From Carya illinoinensis (Eukaryota > Streptophyta > Magnoliopsida > Fagales > Juglandaceae): 64,000 nucleotides of DNA. The position numbers and the translations under genes are program-made. Below, piece by piece: positions 12,009 to 23,219 of the stretch (positions within the stretch are counted from its first letter, which is position 1; each line of letters begins with the position of its first letter). The notes under the pieces were generated by a model that was not told where the DNA came from, did no database searches, and saw nothing but the letters and a program-made list of their open reading frames with translations. Where the stretch lies: the NCBI RefSeq assembly GCF_018687715.1, contig NC_056756.1:33083980-33147979 (forward strand). Direction: 5' to 3'.

Positions 12009-12300
12009 ATGGCAGGTTCACTTTCACCGAAAACCATGAGGGTGGAAGGCATTATTATTCTTCAAAATGTGCTAATTCTTATTAATATAGGTAGTACTCA
12101 CAACTTTATGGATCCTTATGTAGCAAGGAAGTCCAGACTGCCAATGGGAGAGAGCCAGCTAATAGTCAAAGTGGCTAATAATGATAACCTTGTCAAGGTT
12201 TTTGTAGGGCAGTGCCTATTCAACTACAACACTTATGGGTTAAGGCTCATCTTTATCTGCTGACTTTGGAAGGTTGAGATGTGGTTTTGGGAATAGATTA
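12009..12300 (+). pseudogene. Chromovirus aspartic protease
   Basis: Cleaves the polyprotein. The frame contains KTMRVEGIIILQNVLILINI, then GSTHNFMDPYVA, and a later VKVANNDNLVKVFVGQC block, all typical of plant chromovirus proteases. The catalytic D-T-G-S is replaced by N-I-G-S, so even an intact frame would lack the nucleophilic aspartate. The expected downstream block near 12270 survives only in another frame. Confidence 0.8.
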
Positions 12301-12529
12301 GCTAAAATTCTTGGCTTTATTTTATGGAATTTTTCTGACCGTACTGTGCATTTTACTTTCCATGGTGTAGTGGTAAAATTATAGGAAATTCAGACACCTA
12401 GCAAGGCTTTGGATAAAGGAAATCATATCCCTAAGTTAAAAAAGGGATTTGTGAAGGGAATCTAATTGTAGACTTGCAGTTAATAGGAAGGGACTTGGTG
12501 AAGTCTAAATTAGCAATTGATCCAACTAT

Positions 12530-13240
12530 TCAGCAAGTTGTGGAGGAGTTTGAAGTAGTTTTTACTGAGCCTCATGGTTTGTCTCTACCTCAGAGTTATG
12601 TTCATAAGATACAGCTATAGGAAGGATCAAAACCAGCATGTGTGTGAACTTACATGTATCCCTATTATCAAAAAGCACAAATAGAGTGTTTGGTGGCAGA
12701 AATGCTAAATAGTGGCATAATTAGAGGCAGTCAAAGCCCTTATTTTTCTCTTGTCTTTTTGGTAAGAAAGGCAGGTGAGAGTTAGAGAATGTGTGTGGAT
12801 TACGTGCCTTAAACAAAGACATAGTGAAAGATAAATACCATATCCCAAATACTGATGAGTTATTAGATGAGCTTAGAGCACAAATTTTTTCTAAATTGGA
12901 TATGTGTTGTGGTTATTATTAAATCAGAATGCACTTGGATGACATACATAAGACAGCTTTTCGGACCAAGCATCACTATGAATTTGTGGTGACGCATTTT
13001 GGGCTCACCAATGCTCCATCCAACTTCTAATGATTAATGAACAAAGTTTTTAAACCCTATCTAAGAAAGTTTATCTTGGTTTTCTTTGACGATATATTGA
13101 TTTATAGTAAGTCCTTGGGAGAACATCTATAACACCTACGCACTATTTTGGAGACTCTAAAATCTCACCAGCTTTTACAAAAGCTTCTAAATGTATGTTT
13201 GCAGCTAGGAGGTGGAGTACATAGGACACTTAATCTCTCA
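12530..13240 (+). pseudogene. Chromovirus reverse transcriptase
   Basis: Pieces in several frames follow the family order: VVEEFEVVFTEPHGLSLPQS at about 12540-12600, LNSGIIRGSQSPYFS near 12707-12752, a TAFRTK..HYEFVV segment near 12952-12990, and [14 protein letters not shown] at 13070-13113, where the two catalytic aspartates (13088-13093) survive. The VEYIGHLISQRGVKANPYKI block at about 13215-13270 marks the thumb. At least eight stops or frame changes lie between them. Confidence 0.85.
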
Positions 13241-13870
13241 GAGGGGAGTTAAGGCTAATCCCTACAAAATTGATGCTGTGCAAAATTGGCCTTTGCCCAA
13301 AAATCTCAAGGCATTATGTGGTTTTTTGCTTCTCACTAGATATTACTGCAAGTTTGTATAGAACTATGATACTATAGCAGGACCCTAATTGCATTGCTTA
13401 AGAATAATTCCTTTATCTGGATTGACAAGGCACATGCAACATTTGAAAAACTCAAGGAAGCCATGGCGAGTCCCCCAATTTTAAGATTACCTAATTTTTC
13501 CAAGATTTTTATTGTGGAGTCTGATGCTTGAGGAGAAGATCTAGGACAACTCGATGTAGGAAGGGTAGCCAATTGCCTATCTTAGTTAGGGGCTCAAAGG
13601 GATAAGTCTTACCTTATCTACATACAAGAAAAAACTCCTAGCACTAGTTATGGCAATAAGGAAGTGGTGGTGTTATTTGGCAGGGCGACATTTCAAGGTA
13701 GGATATTGGTTAGCAAGCCTTAAAATACCTTATAGAGCAAAGGGTAGGCACTCTTGCCTAACAAAAATGGGTCTCAAAATTGTTGGGCTATGATTTTTTT
13801 ATGGAATACAAAAGTGGAAAAACAAATAAAGTAACCAATGCCCTATCACGAATACCCTCTACTGAAAACC
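13241..13870 (+). pseudogene. Chromovirus RNase H region
   Basis: After the thumb come LKALCGFLLLTRYYCKFV (13300-13360), FEKLKEAMASPPILRLPNFS near 13440-13500 and IFIVESDA near 13505-13530, the start of the RNase H active site. The next blocks are scattered over frames to about 13860. A frame-shifted VTNALSR-type tether follows. No functional enzyme is encoded. Confidence 0.75.
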
Positions 13871-14059
13871 CATAACCAATAGCAAAACTAACCACCAAAC
13901 CAGAACCCATGCAATCAACTACTCCCATCCACCAAACATCCACCTTCAAGCAGTAAGCCTCATACAAACACAATGGATAGAAGAGTTACATAAATCTTAC
14001 CCTTAATATCCCTAGTTGCAGGAGCTCAAATGCAATTGCAATCAGGGAATCTTGGATCT

Positions 14060-14840
14060 AATTTAATACCAAATTCGCAATGGCAAGTTACACCTTGGGA
14101 CTTTGGTGCCATATCAGTAACAGATCTTGGAACAATTTCATAGCACTCCATTAGGGGGTCAACATGGGTACATAAGATATATTCTAGAATTAAAAAGGAC
14201 TTTTTCTGGCTTGGTTTATGGAGGGATGTTCGAGCTTTTGTTCATGAATGTGACATAAGTCAAAGAAACAGAGTGGAAACAATACAACTTGCTGGCTTGC
14301 TCTAGCCATTGCCCATTCCTATACGGAATTAGGAAGATATTAGTATGGATTTTATTAAAGGGCTGCCACCCTTTGGAGGGCATACTATGATTATGGTTGT
14401 GGTTAACAGATTGAGCAAGTATGCTCATTTCATGTCTCTCTCTCACATCCATACACAACACTGATAGTAGCAAGGCATTTTCTTGACAATATCTTCAAAT
14501 TGTATGGGTTACCAAAAACTATTGTCAATTCTAGGGATCCTATCTTCAAAAGTCAATTTTGGAAAGAATTGTTTAGGATTAGTAGCACAGAGTTATTGCT
14601 TAACTCAGCTTACCATCCACAGATGGACGATCAACCTAAAATAATGAATAAGGGGTTGGAATGTTACCCATGGTGCTTGTCAAGCAAGAGACCATGTGAG
14701 TGGGAATGGTGGCTATCACTAGATGAGTATGCTTACAACACACCTGAGCATACCTTTACACGGATCTCACCTTATGAGGTTGTCTATGGGAAACCACCAC
14801 CACAGATGTTGCCTTATGAACTGGGGTTGTGCCCTTAACG
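14060..14840 (+). pseudogene. Chromovirus integrase core
   Basis: Recognisable pieces are an HS..GGQHG-type block near 14140, then SMDFIKGLPPFGGHTMIMVV near 14342-14401, NRLSKYAHF, and the 112-codon frame 14500-14838 with LYGLPKTIVNSRDPIFKSQF and STELLLNSAYHPQMDDQ. The D-D-E core layout can be followed. The frame then gives AYNTPEHTFTRISPYEVVYG and stops at 14838. The histidine zinc finger upstream is decayed. Confidence 0.85.
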
Positions 14841-15039
14841 TCAAATTTCAATAGCTATGTGACAGAACCTCAAACTTTCTCCTCGTTATTTTGGGCTGTT
14901 CAAAATTGTGCAACCAGTGAGGAAAGTATCCTACAAGCTTGATCTGCATGAGTAGTTGCAAATCTACCCAACCTTCCACATATCGTGTCTTAAAAAGACA
15001 TTGGGAGCACACATACAACCATTGGCTGACCTTCCCAAA

Positions 15040-15226
15040 GTTATAGCAGAAGGAACCCTAGTTCTCCAGCTCGAGAAAGTATTAGAAAGGAGGTTAATCA
15101 AGAAGGGGCTAGGACCTAGAGTGAGATGTTGATTCAATGGAAGGGCATGGCTATTGAAGATGCGACGTGGGAAGATCACAAGAAGTTGCAATGGCTCTTC
15201 CTTGACCTTGAGGGCAAGGTCTTCTG
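15040..15226 (+). pseudogene. Chromodomain at the integrase C-terminus
   Basis: Chromodomains direct integration towards particular chromatin marks. From about 15052 the plus strand reads EGTLVLQLEKVLERRLIKKG, then after a frame change MLIQWKGMAIEDATWEDHKK and LEGKVF before a TGA at 15224-15226. The W-K-G and A-T-W-E signatures are clear. This assigns the element to the chromoviruses and marks the end of its coding region 11 bases before the LTR. Confidence 0.85.
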
Positions 15227-15237
15227 AAAAGGGAAGT
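15227..15237 (+). other. Polypurine tract of the chromovirus
   Basis: GAAAAGGGAAG, with one trailing T, directly precedes the TG of the 3' LTR. Confidence 0.65.
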
Positions 15238-15626
15238 TGTGTTGTGGGTCTTTGAAACCCTAGTTATTCGGCTAATGTCCAAGGGCTACGGCTACATAGG
15301 CATAATCAATTTCATTTTGTTATGGTTGTTTATGTAATTTCTATTATTCAGTGTAGTTTGCCTGTCTAGTAGGGTTTAATTGTTGGCCACGTAAAAATAT
15401 GGGCTCGTGGAGTAATGGGTCAATTATTTACTTAGTGTTAGTTAATTTGTTGAGGGTCTAGTAATTGTAGGTTGAATAAGTCCATTGTCAATGTTTATAA
15501 ATATTGTAACGCGTATTAATGAAGTACATTAGATTCATCGATTTTGATACTGAGTATTGGAGGACATTGGCCCCTTAAAGAGCCATATTTATTTTACACA
15601 TTATTTAATTTCAAACACATATAACA
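15238..15626 (+). repeat. 3' LTR of the chromovirus (complete, 389 bp)
   Basis: Starts TGTGTTGTGGG after the purine tract and ends cacatataaca. The last 216 bases align with 9335-9549. Differences from the 5' copy are largely transitions, as expected for old methylated transposon DNA. Confidence 0.85.
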
Positions 15627-16006
15627 GGTTTCACCCAATCTAGGATTGTGAAATTCTAGGAAGCCAAACATACACTAGTAGTTTGCATTTAAAAATAGTT
15701 TAAGCAATCCTAGTTTCAACATATTTTGATGTTCTAACCAGTGAGTTGAGTCGATATGGATCTAGAAAAAATCTCAAGTGAATTCCATAACATTGGAATC
15801 TCACCTTTAAACTATTCCTCTTAACCATTTCCACAAAACATTGGAAAGATTCTGACGGGTCATGAGTTTGTTTTTAATGAAAAGAGAATATAAATAAGAA
15901 GAAACTAGAACAAACCATTTTCTCCCCTTTTGTGACCCAGCATACTCTTTTCTGCGAGAGAAAATATGCAAGAAGCAATATGAAACTCAAGGTAATTTGT
16001 AGATGG

Positions 16007-16044
<38 letters not shown>

Positions 16045-16548
16045 GAACATCAATGGGGGGGAGACAACAGAGTGACACAAAGATTTTTTTTTTCTGAAAC
16101 TGCAGAAGATGAACCAGGTTTGACTTCAAGATTTGCATATAAAGAAGAGGGGGTGGTGAGGGGGGAGGTGGGAGAGAGAGGGAGAGAGGGACTCGAATGG
16201 ATTGGGAGAGAACAGGGTGACAAACCTTTTGCCCATATTCTGATTTAAGCCAAAGTGCCAAGTTTATTCATTTGATTTTCAAACCCAATTTGCCACATAA
16301 TGAGGTGTGGTGTGGAATCTTAAACGGGCTTCATAGTAGATTTTCTCGTTTGATTTCCCTCTTAAAAATGCGTAAGATTGAATCGATAAATGTTAGTAGC
16401 TAGGGAGTTTCTCATGGTTTAAAACATGGTCAAGATAATACTTTTAAATCTGAAGGAAACTACTCTATTTTGCCACATGCATTGTTGTCAACTTGCATTG
16501 TCACGTATACTGGCAAAAGTAGTTGAATTACATTTTTAATGGGCAATG
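15627..16548. other. Intergenic DNA with a GA microsatellite
   Basis: No gene recognised. A (GA)16 tract at 16011-16042 and further purine-rich stretches at 16145-16210 create the plus and minus open frames seen here; these are low-complexity artefacts. Confidence 0.6.
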
Positions 16549-17104
16549 TGTTGGGATTAACTAGTTACCAGCAACTAAGTTTAAGTGTAATAGTGGAAGT
16601 AAAACAAAAGAAAATAAAAACAATCACACACAGAGTGCCAAGATTTAAGTGGTTCGGCTCAATGTGAGCCTACGTCCATTAGCCGAGTTGGTCCCCATGA
16701 TCTCACTATAAAAAAAGGTGGAGTACAAGAGATAAATCATAAAATCCTCAATCCCATAGCCCCAGTACACACAATGAAATCTTAGGAATCTCACAAAAGG
16801 ATCTCTCTTTCTCTCTCTATATTATGGATGCTTAAAGTTACAATACAATAAAAAAATAACACGTATTTATATCGTACGGCGCGGAAAAATCTTAATTACA
16901 AATATTCACTCGAACGGTGTGTTGAGCGAACAATCTTCCTAGAGTTCTCTCAAGCTGACTATTGAGAGAGTGTCGAGCGAACAATCTGCCTGGGGTTCAC
17001 TCGAGCAAACTGTCGAGCCAACGTTCACTTAAGCCAAGGTCGAGCCACAATCAAGTGAAGTCTTTGGAATAATGTTTTCAATAGGAATCAAACCACACTC
17101 AACA
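16549..17104. mobile_element. Solo LTR, probably Ty1/copia, with 5-bp target duplication
   Basis: The 556-bp segment starts TGTTGGGATT and ends CACACTCAACA, a TGTTG...CAACA inverted terminus, and is flanked on both sides by caatg (16544-16548 and 17105-17109). Inside, near 16642-16690, is the aagtggttcggctc...cctacgtcc wording common in plant copia LTRs. No primer site or coding sequence follows, so this is the product of recombination between two LTRs. The internal half contains an approximate repeat of tcgagcgaacaatct at 16920-17040. Confidence 0.88.
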
Positions 17105-17109
17105 CAATG

Positions 17110-19261
17110 TATGACCTCACGAGCATCAACAACGAGGCGTGACCCTTAGCATGCCAGTGATGGCCAACCTTGGTGGAGCTCGTATACGAAATGGGACACA
17201 TGCTATTAAAAATAGATGGGGAGCAATAAAAGTTGAAATTAGCTTCCAAAGTTTAAGCAAAAACTAGGGAAAAAGAGACAAACGAGACCTAAAGAAGGAA
17301 GAGAAGATAAAACAATAGGAGAAGATGAAGAAAATGTGAGGATTAAAGAAAGAAGAAGAGGGAAGCCTTCCACCATTTTTTTTTTTTTTTTTTTTTTTCT
17401 TGAGGGTCTCTCTAGAACCTCTAAGTAGAATCATGTTCCCAAACAAGTTCCTAGTTAAGTGGAATTGTGATAGATTATAAGTTTAATTAATAAGTTATTA
17501 AGTCTATTTAAGTAAATAGCTAGATAATGTAGAGTGACTCTAGCTAGCAGCGGAAAAAATGAGTAGTCTCTACTTATTGAAAAATATAAGACATTTTGAT
17601 TATTGTGTTTTTTAAAGTGATTAATTATATAATTGATAAATGAAGTGAGCAAATAATCTCTAGATTTTAACTAAATAGCTAGATACCAATTTCAAGTAAA
17701 ATTGAGATGAACTAGGCCGGGAGATTTCTTTTATATCTTAATAGTCAATCCCATTGTAAGTGAGTAGTGATGCTATTCTAAATTACATTGAGGAATAAGA
17801 GAGATTGGCAAGTAATCAATCACTTTCGTGTTTTCGTACACCAATTACTCCATCAGCTTTTAACTTGGAAATGACTAAACTAAAATGCAATTAAAACTCC
17901 AATAGAAAAGCATCACTAACACCTCAACTTTATCATATGGTAAAAAGATTCTCCAATGGACATGAAGTTGAATGCATGGAAGAGAGCAGACACCATAAAC
18001 AAGTCGCCAAGCTTTAATAATGTTATTTTGCGGAAAAAAGTATACACAACATAATTATATTTGAGAGAGAGAGAGAGAGAGGTTCTATGCGGAGCCCAAA
18101 ACTTTCCATATAATTGTATTTCTTTTATTTTCAAAATCAGTCAAGAGTCGTTGTAATAAATGCAATAAGAACTTGATAGGACAGAAGTCATCATAAGCTA
18201 GTTCGGAGCCTAGGAGACAAAAGGATTTAGCCCCCACTAATTTTCTTCTTGAATTCCAAGGCAATTTGGGTAATGAATTGCAGGCAACCCGGATCTGATA
18301 AAAGAAGTTTTCTTAACTAGGGGTGTAGGTGTTTTCGTCTGGACTGAAAAAAACTGACTCATTAAGGAATCGGTAGGTCTTGATCCAAGAAAATAAAGAA
18401 ATTCGATTTTCAATCCCATTTCAAGATGATAATTTCTCACCTTGGATGGACCTCACCGATTGAAATTAATATATAAATTCTTAAATAATTTCTTATATGA
18501 TATTTTGTAATTTTTAAGTAATTATTTAAATTAAAAATAAGTAATTATGTAATTTTCTTCTAACTTATTATTTATGCTTATATTATATAAAATATTAAAA
18601 GTTAAGAATTTTAAGACAAGATATCAATTATTAATTATTCATAATACACATACTATTAGCATTATTAATTTATTATACTCAATTAAAATACTAATTGTTA
18701 ATTTAGACACTTAGATATTATTAAATATTCTCAAAACTTCTCATAATTTTCTCTCTAAATATCACCCAAATACAAAACACTTATTAATTTTAAACTTTTA
18801 ACTTTTTCATCTAATTATTAACTAATCATTATCTAAACACAACCCAAAAAATGTTCCCAAACTTCCAAACAAAACTTGATAGAAAAAAGAAAAAAAAAAT
18901 GATCCAAACTGAGACACTTGATCAACTGGATCGAACCAAAGCGGTTTGGTCAAGTTCAAACTACTGCTGGATCAAATGAATTGGTTTGATTTGAAATCCT
19001 CCTTCAAAGCCAATCGGACCAAACCAATTATACTTAGTCTTAAGTTCTCAGCACTACCAAATTAAGACAAAATGCAAGAAGAAAACAAAGAAAGAAATGA
19101 GAGATTCAACAAGTATTAATTGACCCTAGTACTTTTACTTTTATCACTTCTAGTATTTTTTTTCTTAGTGGCAATAATCCTAACATTTAGTTAACTGTTA
19201 TATTATAACATGAGAAATTTCAACAATGATGCAACTAGACCAAAACGGAAGTAATAATTGA
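17110..19261. other. AT-rich intergenic DNA
   Basis: No gene recognised. Contains a poly-T run at 17376-17398, a short GA run at 18065-18081 and several long A/T stretches. The open frames here have no recognisable motifs and several arise from simple repeats. Confidence 0.5.
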
Positions 19262-19809
19262 TTGGTCCCTTTTTGTTTTTTTGTTTTTGAAAGCAAGATT
19301 GTTTTATTAATCAATACTACTGCAATAGAGTATGAATATATGGAGGACTAGCCTCCATATCCATAATTACATCATATATATGCAAAGCATTTTTGGTCAG
19401 GAAAGTCTCTACAAGTAATATTAGATCAGTAGATCAGGAAATTAACTCCTATTCATTCTCATAGTGGCTATGACTCTTCGTTCCTAGTCTCTAGCTATAA
19501 CCCCAATTCCAATCTTGTATTGAGCTTTGTCAATTGTAGCATTTGATGGTAATCTTTGAAGGAGGTGTCTAGCACTGAAGTTGATTTCTAATAGCTTCTG
19601 ATGAGCTTGTTCTCTCTGCCTAAATTGCCTTCATCTCCTGCCAAAGTTGTTTAGAATGCAACACCACATTTTCTGGATGGGTTAATATTGCATTAAAGAT
19701 AAAATCATTCCTTCTCAACTATATTCTTCTAGAAACCACATCAATTTTCTCAATCTATTCCTTCTCAAAGGTTTCATAGATGTTTTCCAATAACTCTATA
19801 AAAATCATC

Positions 19810-20049
19810 TTAGTGAAACTGCTTTTCTGTATTTGCTTGGTACATTGACTCTAGATGTCTCGAACTGCAATACACCCCAACAAGGCATGATCCATTGACT
19901 CTTCCTTCTCTAAACAGATAAGGCATTTTGAATTCTCCACAACTTTCTTTCTGAACATATTCAAGTTTGTAGGAAGTTCTTCTAGGCATGCTTTCCACAA
20001 GAACACTTTGTCTGCGTTTGTAATGTTCAGCTTCAAGGCTATTGACCAT
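19810..20049 (-). pseudogene. LINE ORF2 C-terminal zinc-binding (zf-RVT) region
   Basis: The frame 19851-20036 reads KLNITNADKVFLWKACLEEL, then PTNLNMFRKKVVENSKCLIC and EESMDHALLGC. This is the reverse-transcriptase-associated zinc-binding domain of plant L1 elements, with its C..C...H..C arrangement intact. Stops separate it from the enzyme core. Confidence 0.8.
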
Positions 20050-20559
20050 TATCTCCTTTGTCTATTACTGTTAGAAGGTTGCCCTTTAGTTCTTTCTTGA
20101 ATTTATTTTTGTAGATGATAAGCACTCTTTACTTAAAACTGTCAATGATTAGCTTGTTTGGACTATTGCAGAAACTTGGTGGAATTTTCAAGATCGTTTA
20201 ACTTCTTCTCTTGAAATAATTTTTGCAATCAAATGATGTCTCTAGTCATTAGTATTTGAATCTATTAAGGTTTGTACTTTTGCATCTTCCTTGAGGATCT
20301 TTACAACACTCCGGACTTTGAAAGATGTTGGATGGAGTAACCATTTATCTTTCCAAATTTGAACATGTTCTCCATTTCCAATTCTTCATATTGTTCATTC
20401 TTTTAACAAGTGTCTTGTTGCTAGGATACTCCTCCAAATAAATGATGGTTTCCTACCAACTTTAGCCTAAAATAAAGAAACCTCAACAAAATATTTGAAC
20501 TTCAGAACTTTTGAAGCTAAGGAGTTAGGGCTCTAGATAAGCCTTTAGCCTTGCTTTGC

Positions 20560-21740
20560 AAGCATGGCAAGGTTAAAACTTTTCAAGCCCCTGAATCCTA
20601 GCCTCCCAAAAGACTTAGCCTTTCCCATCCTATTCCAAGAAACCTAATGTGTCTTTTTTTCCTTGTATTGTTGTCCCTACTAGTATTGTGCATAACTCGA
20701 TTAATAATTTTGCAAAGAGAGTTAGAAAGTTTGAAAACTCCCATGCTATAAGTAGGAAGTGCTTGAACCACTAATTTGAGCAGGACTTCTTTACTTACCT
20801 ATGTTAAAAACAACTTCATTTTGTAATTGCAGATCCTTTGCCCCACTCTATCCAAGATGCTTCTAAAAGAATTGGCTCGAGCTCCTCCAATGAGTGCTGG
20901 CAGTTCTAGGTACTTTTCATATGACACAATAGATCTTATGCCTACTATCCTAAGGATGATGTCTTGAGTATCTCTAGGTGTGTTCTTGATAAAGTAGTTG
21001 GAAGTTGTTTCTTTATTCAATCTTTGGCTAGATGGCTTCCCATAGGATTCTAGAATGTGTCTAAGCCTGCTCCACTCTAATGAATTAGCTTTACAAAACA
21101 GAAGGCTATCATTTGCAAAAAATAGATGGTTAATGTGAAGCTTTCCTCGAGCTAAGGGGATGCCTAAGATAACACCAGAGGTTTCAACATGGTTTAGAAG
21201 ATTGCCCAAAGCTTTAGCACACAATCTGAAAAGGTAAGGTGATAATGGATCACCTTGCCTGATTCCTCTGGTTCATTTGAAACAATCTCGAGGAATACCA
21301 TTAATGAGAACAGAATATGAAACAAATTCAATGCACCCTATCACAAGATCAATCTATCTTTGAGGAAAACCCGATTTCTTCAAAATTGTTCTCAGAAAAG
21401 CCCATTCTATTTTATCATAGGCCTTACTTGGGTCTAGCTTTAAGGCCATATATCCTGATTTCCTAATCAACCTACTATTCATTATATGCATGGCCTCGTA
21501 TGCCATAATTATATTATCAGATATCAACCTTCCAAGTACAAATTTATATTGAGTAGGAGCGATAATGTCATTTAGAACAAGTTTGAACCTATTAGCCATA
21601 GTCTTAGAAACAATTTTGTAAATAACATTAAACAGGCTAATACACCTAAAATTAGAGACTTTTGTAGTGGACTTGAGTTTTGGAATAAGAGCAATATAAG
21701 TCTCATTAATAGAATCAATCAATCCATTAGCATTAAGCAC
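20560..21740 (-). pseudogene. LINE ORF2 reverse transcriptase, catalytic residue lost
   Basis: Target-primed reverse transcriptase. The N-terminal part (21354-21740) has NETYIALIPKLKSTTKVSNF, then FNVIYKIVSKTMANRF and GYMALKLDPSKAYDKIEWAF. The palm part (20799-21224) has LHINHLFFANDSLLFCKA, where plant L1 enzymes have F-A-D-D; the asparagine codon is 21111-21113. Loss of this aspartate alone would abolish polymerisation. About 130 bases between the pieces carry stops (the GIRQGDPLSPYLF-type block survives in part at about 21230-21290). Confidence 0.87.
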
Positions 21741-22589
21741 ATGTAAAATAGTATCACAAACATCTTTTCCAACAATACTCCAGTGATTTTGGTAGAATGT
21801 TTTTGAAAACCTTTCAGAACCTGTGAACCAATAGCATTCATTTGGAAAATTAACTCCTCAACATCCTAGATAGTGTAATCTTTTAATAGCTAATCACTCA
21901 TTTCAACCTTCACTTTTAGAGCCATGAACTGGAGGCATTTTTCAATCCCTTCAGGCTTGGAAGATGTGAAGAGCTTCTAAAAGAACAGTTGGAATTGAGA
22001 ATTGATCTCTTCATGTGTTGTAACCAAATTACCTTCCCCATTTCTCCTTCTTTGATTTGAAAATGTGTTTTTATCACCTTCCTTCAACCATCTTGTTTAG
22101 CCCTTTGCTTCCACTTGAGATTGTCCTTTTCTAACAATAAGTCCAATTCCTTTTGCAACTATTTGATATTGCTAGTCAAGTCACCTTGATTTAATTTCTA
22201 AAGATGTTGAATTTGGTTGAGTTTGGAGGAAATGATGCCCTTTTGGTTGGCAAAAGTCATTTTACTCCATATAGTTAGCTTGTTTTTACACCTTTGTAAT
22301 CCAACAATAGTAGCCATAAGCTTGTTGGTGACAATTGTATGTTTTTTCCACATATCCTTAATAATTAAATGACATTCCCCTCTCTGAGCCCCACTAGTTT
22401 CATAACTATTTTTTTTCCTCTTTCCTATCACCATACCAACGGTTCTGCATTGTAATCAGTAAGGGACAATGATTTGAGCTATATGCTATGAAGGTTCTCA
22501 TAGATGTTGCTGAGTACATGTCATGCCAACCTGAGTTGCCAAAATCTCAATCAAGTTTTTCTTTGGTAAAATTATTTCCTTCTCTGTTA
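21741..22589 (-). pseudogene. LINE ORF2 linker between endonuclease and polymerase
   Basis: Connects the endonuclease and reverse transcriptase. The 78-codon frame 22198-22434 contains LIIKDMWKKH and CKNKLTIWSKMTFANQKGII, the helical linker block seen in plant L1 ORF2. Several stops and frame changes occur over the rest of the interval. Confidence 0.65.
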
Positions 22590-23214
22590 TTACTCCATGT
22601 ACTTATTGCCTATGTAACCTAGGTCACTAAGTACACTTTCTTCAACAGCTTCTCTAAATGCCTCCAATTGTCTATATGGTCTCACTGCTGCCCCTTGTTT
22701 CTCATAATGATGAAGTATCTCATTGAAGTCTTCCACACATAACCATGCCACTCCCATATCTAGCTTTAATACTCTAATCAATTTCTAGCTAAGAATCCTT
22801 TTGGCAATCAAAGGATTCCCATAAAAACCAATTAAAAGCCAATTCCTTCCCCTCCTTGAAACTGTATCTCTTAAAGATATATGACTTTGAGTATAAGATT
22901 CTATAGCAGCATTTATATGACATTTTCACTGAAAAGCAAGGCCTCCACTTAGACCCTTATTGCTAATAACATAATTATGCTCAAAACCAATACCATTCCT
23001 TACATTTTTCACTTTATTCCTAGTACACTTATTATCAATAAGAAAAATAAAGCTTGGAGACTTTCCATTCACCATTTGTTGAAGGTCTCTAAGTGTTGAG
23101 GGTTTCCCAACTCTCGGCAGTTCTAGCTTAAGCAACTCATGGCTAGTGGTGGGGTTGCTTAACAACCTCCACCAATTCTTCCTAGTTTAAGCTCCTTTCA
23201 TGGAAAAGCATGTG
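22590..23214 (-). pseudogene. LINE ORF2 apurinic-type endonuclease
   Basis: Nicks target DNA to prime insertion. The frame 22926-23165 has LPRVGKPSTLRDLQQMVNGK, then FIFLIDNKC and GLSGGLAFQ, and 22590-22781 has VAWLCVEDFNEILHHYEKQG and ESVLSDLGYIGNKY. These are the N-terminal and central blocks of the plant LINE endonuclease. The expected start (a WNCRG-type block) lies just before the solo LTR. Between the two frames the reading shifts. Confidence 0.83.
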
Positions 23215-23219
23215 CTTAG

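Larger units (their letters stand above)
9335..15626 (+). mobile_element. Chromovirus-type Ty3/gypsy element, 5' LTR split by the Athila insertion
   Basis: A plus-strand element with an LTR remnant at 9335-9549, a tRNA-Met-type primer site, gag, protease, reverse transcriptase, RNase H, integrase, a C-terminal chromodomain, a purine tract and a complete 3' LTR (15238-15626). The chromodomain puts it in the chromovirus group. Every domain is broken by stops and frameshifts, more heavily than in the Athila element, which fits its being the older host of the nested insertion. A 1.4 kb foreign segment interrupts gag. Confidence 0.88.

Noticed and set aside
16003..16248. Plus-strand and minus-strand open frames over a GA/CT tract
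   Set aside because: The frames are produced by the repeat itself (RERERE and SLSLSL runs) and have no recognisable domain.
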